DNA from: Ryuthela nishihirai
Taxonomy: Eukaryota > Arthropoda > Arachnida > Araneae > Heptathelidae
DNA: 64,000 nucleotides
Direction: 5' to 3'
Assembly (NCBI GenBank): GCA_038380435.1
Contig: JAWZYU010000028.1
Span: 40,297,095 to 40,361,094, forward strand
Numbering within the stretch: position 1 is the stretch's first letter; each line of letters opens with the position of its first letter. A program made the position numbers and the translations under genes. A model generated the notes under the pieces. The model was not told the origin of the DNA, ran no database searches, and saw nothing but the letters and a program-made list of their open reading frames with translations. Positions 9,629 to 21,600 of this stretch are shown here, piece by piece.

Positions 9629-12600
9629 GTAAGCTTTTTGATTTATCTTCCTACTGCTTTCCGCTTGTCATTTATTGGTTGGTTTATGCATTTATCAAAG
9701 TAGTTCGTTCGACGGGATTTCCCCATCCTGGTGGCCTGTCGTAATGACTTACGTATGAAATGAAAACTTGCAATATAGAAGAATATTACAAGATATGAAA
9801 AATGTAGTTTAGAGGTTTACTGCAGTGTAGCCTAGAGGTTTAATCCAGATCCGATGAAAACTTGCAATGTAGGAGAAAACTATAATCCGTAAAAAATAGC
9901 AAAAATCTTGTCATTTATTTGTTGGTTTCTACATTTTTTTTCAAAATAGATGTTCCACGGTATATCCCAATCCTTGTGGCCGGTTGTAATTACTTATATA
10001 TGAAAGGAAAACTTACGTGTAGAAGAATATTACAAAATCTGTAATAATTAATTTAGAGGATTAACCATGTGTTTGGACAATTTGTCATATTTCATTGATG
10101 ATAGTGACAGACTATAGAAAAAGTTAGAAACAAAAAAATAGTGAAGTCAGGTGTTTCAACCTCCCATGAAGAACTTTTAGCTAATCCTGTCTACAGCATG
10201 CACCAGACCCAAATAGATCCTCTACCTAATGGGTTGGCAATTTCTTAATGCTCTATTTAAACTTGACTGATTGACTAGGGAAGGATTGCTTTTGTCTTGG
10301 TGATTTCTTTCACATGACTAATTGTTCCCAGATTTGGTGTACTAGTTCCCACCATGCAACCCTGTGTTAGGTTAAGAGTTCTGATCCTCGCTGCCATAGC
10401 ATGGGATTATATTTGTTGCAAGTGTTGCTTCTGTTGTCTTGGCTATTTTGAAAGTTACAAATGGAGTAGTATGTTATTGATGGAGAATGGGAAAAATTAC
10501 AGATAGCAGATGTGAGCCAAACTTTTGGCAATTTTTTTTACCTCTGAGTGGAACTTTTTTTGCCCACAATGAGTTAAATGGCCAGGTCACAAGGGCACTA
10601 AAGTTACAGGAAATGCACCTAAAGGTCAGGAAAAGAATGGTAAGGGAGAATTGAAAGTACTGATCTAAGGGACCTGGGTTTGAGCCCCAGTTAAGGGGTT
10701 GAGCCCCAGTTTGTGCTGTTTTTCTGCTGAGGTCCAACTATCCTCACAGATATTCTCTGTATGGCATATTAAACTGACAGGTTCCTGTCAGACCTCTGTG
10801 GCAAGCAGCTGCTTGAGGTTTTTTTTTTGTATAAGGAGATGGAAGCCTCTGATCAAAACTATCCAGTGTGTTCTTTAACATGCACAGGATATGGTCTACT
10901 GCACATGGAGCCATGGCTTAACATTCTGTATGATAGATGGCAGCCTTTTTAAGCCCATGATAGATTAATTTTTTGTAAAAAATTAAGAAAATATTTTTTT
11001 ATGAAATAGAAATACCATCAGTTTATTAATTGCACAGTATGCACAGAAATCATCAGATATATGTCTTTCTGATGTAAAACTGGATAGGGCTTTAGCAAAG
11101 ATAAATCTCAAGGTTGCTACAGATGGGACTTGAACTGGAGAGCTACAGATTATGAGCCTGGTGTTCTATCAACTGAGCCAACCCCCCCATGCCCAGCCAG
11201 TACAAAAGGCATATTGGCACTGGCATGTGGAGACACCAATATATGTGTGCTTCTTCTACAGTGTGCTGACACTAGCACATGCAGTAGTTTAAACGTGTAA
11301 ATTATTGAGAAACTTTTATCAACAGTTTTTGCCATCAAAATAAATCCCCAGGTACTTGACTGACTGACCCCAAATTTTGTATGCTAGTTCCCCTTATATG
11401 ATCTGATGTTGGGATGAGATAAACATTTCTGTGAATACCAGGGAGGGGTTTTTGAAAGTTAAGATTATTAGTTAAGAATATTTTTCATGAAATAGAAATA
11501 CCATCATTTTATTAATTTAATTTCACAGTATACACATAGAAATCATGAGATGTATCAGTATCATTACATAATTATGAATGTGCACATGCTAGTTGACAAA
11601 ATTCTTCCTTTGAGCTTTACTATCCATGACTTCTTTTATAACTACTTAAGCATCAAATTTAATAGCATTCTGGGTGCAGGGGTTTGCTCAGTTATGCACC
11701 AGGCTGTAGTTCACCAGTTCAAGTTCCACATGTACCATCTTTGATATTTAACACTGCTAAACTCCACATGCCTTTGGTTAGAAAGGGGACACCAGTGGCA
11801 TGGAAAGGTTGCCATCCATCAAGTGGGACATAAGGCCTTAGCCTTATGTGTAGGAGAGCCATACCCTGTGCACATTAAAGAATAATCTGGATGGCTCAAT
11901 GGAAGCCTTCCCTCTGTCTCCTAACAGCTGTCTAGTGGGTCCCCTTTTCCTAACCTCTAAGCCCTTGGAGTCCTTGTGGCTTGGCTATTTAGTCCAGTGT
12001 GTGCAAAAAAGTGCCGAACAAATGCTCTTTTAAGCATAAATCTTCACACCAGCATTATCAAGTTTCACATAAGATTTAGGGCACATGCTTTGCTCCTCTC
12101 AAGTTGACATATTGAAACATAAGGGCAGCACTAAACACAAGTACACAAATAATGCAATACATGACTGAATCTTTGAAATCTGGTAGCAACATCTTGTCTC
12201 AACACATTTCTGAATTATACCACTAGTCTGAGAACCTTCGAATCACTTTGTATGTTTTCATCTTTTTGATTCTCTGACAAATACAAAAATAAAAAAAAGT
12301 GTTATATTATTTTGTTACCTGTGATTATTGCTTTATAAAATTTTGTTTCTGTTTATGCTTTTATAATAAAAATGTGTATTTCATTTTACAATATATATAT
12401 AAGTAAAAGTTTGTATTTTTAGGGTGGGCAGATCTTACGAATGGCTGCAGCATTTAGTGCTTTGTTGAAGAAACCTGTTTGTGTTCGAAACATTAGAGCT
12501 GGAAGAAATAAACCTGGACTTAGGTAATTTTAAAAATATAATTTATGATATGAAAGAGAATTGCAGCTAATGAAATATGATGAATATATTAACTCATTAA

Positions 12601-15600
12601 TACACAGTCAAATATCCTTTAATGCACAAAAATTCTGCGAGTTTCTCAGATGAATTTCTTCATGCATGCCTGGAAAAGTTTTTAATTGCATAACAGTACT
12701 ATGATACAATTGTGCAAAAGCTCATAATGTGTTTGTGTGAAGAAATGATGGAAAACGCAAGGAAAAATGATCAAAAACTGCTGGTGTGTGTATAAATTGG
12801 TAATAAAAATGTAGACTTGTGTAATCAGTTTTTATTTTCATGATGGGACTATATCAATGGAACTTCATTTAAAAAAATAAACCATTTCATTCAACTTAAT
12901 ATATGATTAACTCTTACAGTGTCAGGTTTCTAAAACTGGCCTCACCTGGTGGCCAGCGTAATTTTAAAGTGTTTTCAGAAAATAAAATACACAACTTTAG
13001 AACCTCATCCTGAAGTAACTAATGAAGAAAAATGCATCATGTTACATACAAAGAGAGAAATTAATTGTAATTAATAAAATAGAAAAAAAAATAAGTTAAA
13101 TTTTTTAATATTTTTTTAAATATTGCAAAAGTTAGTGTTTTTTTTTTCATTTAGTAAAATTTAAAAAATGTTTATTCCATTTCTCCTGAATTATTTTACT
13201 TTTTTAATATAAATAGTTCATAATATTTCTGTTAATGCTTAAATCTTTAATTTTAGTGTTTTTTTTTTTTCTAAATTTTTAGTTATTTATGCAAATAATG
13301 CATATATGTAAATTTTTGCCAATTGGCAAACTTTGTGCTGAAGGAGAGAGTGTCATAAAAAATACATTTTGCTTTAAAGGTAACAAGCAAGATAAATTGA
13401 AACTGAAAAATATATCTGAAAAAGAAAAATAAATAAATAAATAAAGAACTGAGAATAAAATTGGATAAAAATGTTTCAAAGCATTTGAAGTTTAACTGAA
13501 ACACTGAAATTGAGAATGAATCATTTTAGTTTGAAGCTGTCTAAGTGCTATAGAAAAGCTTAATTTTAAGATTGTGTCAAAAATTTTGGTTAAAATGTAA
13601 ATAAAAGTATCACTAAAATTAACCCTACCTTTTAGAAATTGTGCTTTTAAGCTTATTGCTTAATCCTATGATTCTTTTCGTATCCACCATTTATACAGGC
13701 CACTAGCAATTCTGTTTCCAATCATTTCAATTTAATTATTCTTTATAATTACAATATATATATTTTAGAAACAATAAAAAATAATTTTAGAAGCATTTGA
13801 GTAAAAAAAAAGCCTTAACAATTGAAAGTGATGTGCATATTCCTGGATGATGCAACTTCTGATAGTAATAAAATAAATATCTCATGCTAAAAATTTAGAG
13901 AGCATTACAAGTAGGTCAGAATTTCCGAAATCAAAACTGATCAATAATCTACGCATGGCAGAATAAAGATAGAAACTAAATTGTCACTTGATGCTATTTA
14001 CAGTAACTCAACATTCCCATACAAATCACTGAATCTTGTAAATCTCAGAGATTTATTTTTAAACTTTATTATAACTTTTTCAAGAGGAATCAATAGGCAA
14101 TAAAAATATATCATAGCTTGAAATGTTATTTTCAATATTTAATTATAAACAGTTAAAAAATGTGAATTTCTCTTTTAAAATATTTAAATTTAGCATGTTG
14201 CAGTATGAAACAGTAAATACTCCATGCACTCCTAGAATTGGAAAAGTGGAAATTGTAAACCAAGCTTAGATGCACAAAAGGTTAATGATATTAAACTGTG
14301 TTATTTAATATTGTGAAGTAGGTAAATGGTTTTAAAATAAATTTACAGATAGGATTGATAGTGATTAAAATATATTTCATGAAGTGACATTTTTTAAAAT
14401 GAAACAGAAAAAGTTTGAAAATAAATATTTTTTTAAAAGTACAGTGTATTTTTTTAATTTTTTCATATGAAATATTTTATTCTATATTTTTATATATTTA
14501 AGTAATTTTACATAATAATAATTTTAAATAATAGTTATTTATATATATATATATATCAACTTTTAATTAGTTAAATAAATTCTGTCTTTCTAATGAATTT
14601 GTATCATTTCATGTTCAGACCTCAACATCTTGCTGGACTTCAGCTTGTTAGAGATATATGCGATGGAAAACTTGAAGGTGGGAGTATTGAGTCAACAGAA
14701 GTCACTTTTTATCCAACTTCTATTCAGTCTGGGAAGTTTAATGCTGATCCAGGAACTGCAGGGTACAGTTAGTTCTAATTTATGTGTCCATTTGTCAAAT
14801 TTTTTTATTAAAAACAGTCACAATATAATGTTGATTATTAATATATTTAATCCTAGTTAACATTTATTTTTCTGCTTAGCATATTATTTTCTTCATTATT
14901 TAAAACTTTCCGATTATTTCATTAGTGTAATACAGTGCAATATATTGGCTTTTTGCAAAAATATGGCCATAAAATTCAGTTTTGAAAAATCTTAATTTGA
15001 AATTTATTTTATATATTTTAATTGACTCATTGGAAATTTTAAGGAATAAAATTATTTTATGTAAAAAAAAAAGCTTAGTGAACTGTACAGTGAAAGGATT
15101 TGATTTTTGAACAAATTAATGTTGCTTACTCAAAACTAATAAATGATTTAGTGAGTTTTTGTAACAAAGCTATGTGAGATGCAACATACAATAAATTACT
15201 GAATTACTTTTACTTTAAATACTGAATATTCATACTTTAGAGATATTTAGTGAGTTTTTTGAAAAAAAAAAATACTAAATCATTTTTTTGCAAGAAGCAA
15301 ATGATGTGTTGATAAGTTGAATGCTATAGTTGTTTCATTACTCACAAAACCAGCAACGCAGTAAGTGTTCAACAGTGTTAGCATATAAATGGGAGTGTTC
15401 ATAACTAGTTGAAGCTTTTGTAACTTTATCTACATAATTTAAAAATAATAATTTCAATAAAATGCATTTAATTGTGAAATAAAATTTTTGTTTAATGTTT
15501 GCTCTTTTTTTTTTCATTAAATATTTTTGATTTCTAAGTTAATTTTGTTAAATTTTTATCATTTGCATGTTATTTCTTTTTATTTTAATTGTGATACATG

Positions 15601-18600
15601 GAAAATATTGTAATTATACAATGCCTTACTAAATTCCTAGAGTATGCCTAGTATTGGCCAGCAGCCAATCGGAAGTCAAGTTCTAAGTTCTGTAACTAAT
15701 AAAATTAATTTGTGTTAAAGTGAGTAATCTGCAGTTTCTATGTTCAAGTCCTAACTGTGCCAGAGTTGAGATTTATCTTCACTAAAGCCTTCCCACAGCC
15801 GAGTGGTTAGCATGCTTGGCTACTCCTCAAAGGGAGCTGGGTTTGAGCCCCAAGTAAGGCAGGGATGTTTGTATTGTTTTTCTGTTGAGGTCCTGTCATC
15901 TTCATTGATATTTTATTAAGACATAAACTGACAGCTCCTGTCATCTTCATTGATATTTTATTATGACATATAAACTGACAGCTCCTGTCAGATCTCTGTG
16001 AAAAGCAGCTGCTTAAGGGGGTATTTTTTTTTCCATTTAAAGATATAAATTTTGATTCTTCAACCATATTTGTTCAGTAGTTATAGGGTTGTGGAAACTG
16101 GAACATGTAGCATCATCATTGTTTATCATAAAAGATCTTCAGAATTAACAAAAACTTAAAAAATCATTGTAGAAATATAAAATACCTTTAGTAAATGGTT
16201 TGGTATAAAAAAAAAATGTTATTTTTTTCTTAATTACCTTTTCAGATCTCAAGCCACAGAATTTCAATTCTTTCGACTGTCAAAACTTTGTTAAATAATA
16301 AATTAAAATGTTTAAAACTGTCCATTTATTTCCAGCCAAGCATGTTTTTTTTCCTTTTTTTTCATAAAAATGGTCTCAGTTGAAGAACATTGAGCTTGTT
16401 TTTGGTATGGAATAATCTAAAGTCCTTTTACAACTAAAGAGTTGAGAAAGCACAATTGTGCATAAGTAAGGAAACTATCTAGCACAATCCAGCAGGAAAA
16501 ATGTAAAAGTGGGGGGCAGGCAAGAGACTAGAATCCCAATGCAGTAAAACATTTCCCAATTTTTTTATGAGCTTTTAAAAAATTTCTTGAAAAATGCATG
16601 AAATATAAATATGTATAAGACATTTTTACCTCTATTACCCTTACTAGCATTCTGAAAGGTAGGGGGGCATCCCCCCTGGTCACAGCCATTGTTAACTGTT
16701 TTAAAAATCGTAATGTAGCTTGAAATTTCACATTACAGGTACTAGGGCTTTTTGCAGTATTTTAGTAAACACAGAATGTTTTTAATAGGTGCTGTATATA
16801 TTTCTTGTCAGGTTCTTCCACTGGGATGGTTTGGTGGTAAGCTTAAGTTTATGGTTTCCTTTTCAATTTTACTGGATAAGCGATTGTGGATACCCACCTT
16901 TTGTGCCACAGAATAAATTTTTATTTTCATTTTTATGTTCAGATTGTTTAGAAGTATATCAAAGATTTCATAGAATATATATGTATCTGTTTCATTTCAT
17001 CCTAATACCAAATGGTTTTTATCTCGTAGAATGCTGTTAACCATGAGGAATAAAGTTCAGTGGAGCTTACTTTGTAACTTGAATTCTTTTAATTTTATAA
17101 AGCTTGGAAACCACTACACTAGACCAAATCACTAAATGTCTTGGACAAGCCATAGATAAGATGCTTAAGCATTTTGTCTAAATTATAGCAAAGGATTAAC
17201 ATACATTATTTTTAATATTATTAATAAAATAGTGCATAGTATTTGGCTTTTAGGCTTGTAAAGTTGTTTTTAAGATTATGAAGGATAAAATATAATGCTA
17301 AATGAAGACACTATTTTACGACTAGAACCTAGATAAGGCAGCATATTGAAATAATTAAATTAAATTGCATATCTTGTGTATAAAAGGAAAGTGTATATTA
17401 ATATTCCTCTTGACACAATCCTGATAGTAAATTCAAATTTCATTGGCCGATTGAATAGATGAATAACTAATAATATTCACAATGAAGTTGTTGCAATAAC
17501 AAGTCTGTGACTGGTCATTATATGAAATCCTTGCACTACATTGGTTAAGATGGAACTACTATCACTAGAAAGCTTATGTCTTGGCTATATATATATGATT
17601 AAGTTTCCCAATAAATTGGGTTAGATTGCCATTTAAAGATTTATATTTTGAAACTGGCAGAATATTTCACAGCAATAGAGTTTACCAATAATTTTCACTC
17701 AAATTTGAGGAAAGGCTTCCAAAACTCAGTGGAAAATTAATGGTATCATCAGATTAAGTAGTTAACTATTATATGAATTGGAGTATATAACAGCTTTGTA
17801 AATTTATACTTATTTGTACTTGGAGTTAAGCAACAATGATAGGATTAAAAAAACTCCCCATTAGGAAACTACAATGCTAAGGTCATGTATTTTACTAGTC
17901 ATAGATATAAAAACCGTGTATCTATCAAATGTAGTCTAAACCATTAAAATGGGGAAATTAAAAATTATTATTGACTGAGTGTTGGCTTAAATTTCTGCAA
18001 CAGTTTTTGAAAATAGTAATTTTATGTGATGCATATATAAATAATGTTGAATGGCATTTTACAGAAGTATATGTCTGATGATACAGATAGTTTTACCTTG
18101 CTTGATGTTTTCTACGACTTCATCTGTGGTATTAATAAAGGGAGGCACTGATGTAGATAGTGCACCACCTATAGACCATTATGTTTTGGTAAGTGTGATA
18201 AAGGGTTTATACTAATTTTTATTTCTCAGGAGTATAATGCTACTTTTCCAAGTGTCTTTGCCTTGCCTACTGTTTGTGGAGAGTCCAACTCAGCTTTATC
18301 TTAAAGGAGGTACAAATGCAGAAATGGCCCCACAGATTGACTACACTCTAATGGTATGTCTCTCTCTCTCTCTCTTTTAATTTTAATACAACCACAAATG
18401 GTATATATACCTGTTACAGTAATGAAGCAAAAATAATCTGAAATATAGAGGAAAAAATCAAACACATTCTTTGGGATTTTTCAAAGGGTAATTATTTGAG
18501 AAGGAAAGAAAAAACAAAGGATATATATATATTTATGATTTTATTAACTTTTTTGTATAATATTACAGGGTAATTCAAAACAAATTGAACACTTTCAAAA

Positions 18601-21600
18601 ATTTATTACTCAGTAACTAGGTTATATATGAACATATAGTCAAAACCAATTTGTAAAGGAACTATCAAGTTATTTGTATAATCTTACAAATGCTCTGTGC
18701 GCCCCTAGTGTCACATGGCACACATCAATCCTGTAGTCTAATTCATCACTGTCGATGATTGAAATGGCAGCCACGATGCATTCCTTCATTTCCTTAAGGC
18801 TGCGAGAAAGAGGTTCTTGGCATAAAAAAAATAAAAATAAATACCCCCTCAAGCAGCTGCTTGCCACAGAGGCCTGACAGTTTATATGCCAAAGTAGGAG
18901 GTCTGTGAGGATGGCAGGACCTCAGCAGAAAAACAACACACACACAACCATGCCTTAACCGGGGCTTGAACCCAGGTCTAGCCCCACAAAAAGAAGTCGC
19001 ATGGTGTGAGTCACCGTTACTGAATGATATATTTTTGAAATTGTTCAATTCTTGTTGAATCACCATGTATAATCTTTTCAGCAACTTTGTGTGTGTCTTA
19101 TTTCTGTAGTGAAAGGAAATTTTCCCAAATGATTTCCCTTTAAAAAATTTTAAAGATTATTTTATAGATTTTTCTTCACTATTTGTCAGATTATTTCTCT
19201 TTTATTATTAAAAAGAAAATATTTTTACATTATTATAGCCCTTCAACAACTTGGCAATGAATATTTTCTCCTTTTTTGTACTATAGAAATATTGTGTCCA
19301 GCTTGAAATAACTGGAAAAAAAAAGTGAAGTTTAAGCTAATAAAAACCGTGATTACATGAGTTGAAAAGACATGTTTTTTCAAATACGTGACAAAAAAAA
19401 AGAACATAAAATACACTTTTAGAAAATTATGCTTTCAATCTAGTTAAAAAAAATCATTGCAGGAAAACTTAATGCCTTTCTCTAATAACAAATAGTAAAA
19501 ATGGCTGTGTTTAACGTATTGCCTGTACAAAAAAATAAAACCTAATGTTTTGAATAACCATTTTTGATTAAAAGTGTTTATCAGAGACAGCACTTATCAT
19601 GTAGACAGAATTACAGTTTCATCTCTCTCTGCCCAAAACCAATGAGAAGAACCTGCTTTATTTTCCTTGTGTACATGATCCAGAATCATTTAATCAAGTA
19701 AGAGATAGATGCTGGTCATGTTACAATGGGAAAGGTGTGTCTCACCTAAAGTATGTAATTGACCTCTGGAAGTTTCCCGAGTAGAGGTTTGTATAAAACA
19801 CTGGATGCATGAAAAAGTGAGTTCTAGCACAGCATTCAAAGGGAAAAGTCTCTCTGCTGACTTCTTGCTTATTTTGCCCCATTTTTCAGCCAATTGCAGT
19901 TTAGAGAATTTGGTTGGCTGGCTTATGAGAGAGCAAGGTTAATATTTACTGTTTGTCTCTGGTATAGGAATCAATCTATTTTGCACAAAAGAGATAGGTA
20001 ATACCAGAGTTACTCATATCTAGTGAAAAGAGCTAGATCAGTCCTTTGGTAGTAATAAGAGCAGCCCTAAAAATGTAGAAAATAAATGTAAAACATGTAA
20101 ATAATGCAATCAGTCGCTGAATTCATATTCACTTCAAAGGAAGATAGGGCACCACAATTTTGTTGAGTAGGTAAATCAGCACCCTATCTTCCTTTGAAGT
20201 GAATACAGATTCAGTGACTGATTGCACCATTGATATGTTTTAGGTTTATTTTCTACTTTTTAGAGTATATAGGAAGATTGGTATTTTTTTAATTTATTAT
20301 ATTTTTTCTTTGTTACTAAAAACACCAACCTTCAGAAACTTTTAGTTGATAAAAATAAATAAATAAATACCTCCTCAAGCAGCTGCTTGCCACAGAGGTC
20401 TGAAGGAGCCTGTCAGTTTATATGCCACAGTAGAAGATCTGAGAGGATGGCAGGACCTCAGCAGAAACATCCATGCCTTATCCGGGGCTCGAACCCAGGT
20501 CCCTTAGATAAGTAGCCAAGTGCGCTAACCACTCGGCTGTGGGACGCAAAGACTCATAAATATTGACCACATTTTTCCTCCCTCTGTGTTTGTAGTCATG
20601 TTTGAGTCCATGACATTGTAAACCTCATGAGATTTAATTTTAGATGTAATTAGTCAAGATCAACCCCCATGAAATTTCCATACCCTTTTGGGGGAAGGGA
20701 AATGGTGGGGCATACTTTGAAGTGGTCTGTGACTGTCTTCATATGAGCTTTATTTTGACATCTAATTTGTAGCTATAGGTCCTTGCATTTGGAAGATATA
20801 GAATAAAAATGACTTCAACATTTCTGCTTTTTATGGGGTGAAGAAAACAAAGGGGTGAATATTGAGAACCCATAATACTCCCCATGTCACAGACTTGTAT
20901 ATGACATCCAACTTTCGCATTCGGCTCTCGCATTTGAAAGATATAGTGGAAAATCCTTCACATATATCCCCCATTACTGACAAATACCAGAAAAAAGCAT
21001 AGGAAGATAGGTAAAAATAAGATCAGTCTTTATGCAAGAATAATACCTGGCCAGTGAATTTAAAAGCAAATATTAAATATTTTTATTGATACCAGCTCAG
21101 ATGTCATATTGTTCACACCCCATAGCCTTATGAGTGCTAGTATATTCTGCCCCATGAAATTTTAAGACTCCTAGAGATCACCTCTCTTTCACTGTTTATA
21201 ATGATATGCTTATGTGAAAAGTATAAAATTTAATTTCTAATTAAAATTATCTAATTTTAAAACTTAATAATGTAAGTTTTTTCAAAAAGTCTTAATTCTG
21301 ATTTTAATCAATTCATAGTTATTGGTACTATTTAAAAAAAACAAGTTTAGTGATAATATAAAATTCTTGAATTTATATATTGTTATCAGAAAAATAAAAT
21401 ATATTTGCATCTTGGAAAATAAAAGATATTGGCAAGTTTAAACTCTTAATTGTAAATTTAAAATAATGGCAGTTTCTGGTCTTTTTAGGTTTTTCAACCA
21501 ATTGCTGAAAGATTTGGTGTAAAGTTTGGTTGTGATATAATTAGAAGGCAAGTATATCTCAAGGAAATTCATTATATTTTGAAATATGCTATTTTTTCGT

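Larger units (their letters stand above)
18566..19067 (-). mobile_element. mariner/IS630-like element remnant with TIRs, split by a SINE
   Basis: Left end CAGGGTAATTCAAAACA and right end, inverted, CATGGTGATTCAACAAG, each flanked by TA (18564-18565, 19068-19069). The arms stay similar for about 50 bp (AATTGAAC, TTTCAAAAAT). A family B SINE lies inside. Confidence 0.7.

Noticed and set aside
13279..13504. Hydrophobic minus-strand frame (Phe/Ile/Leu rich)
   Set aside because: It lies within the piggyBac-like element and reflects poly-A/T composition. No signal of a real membrane protein.
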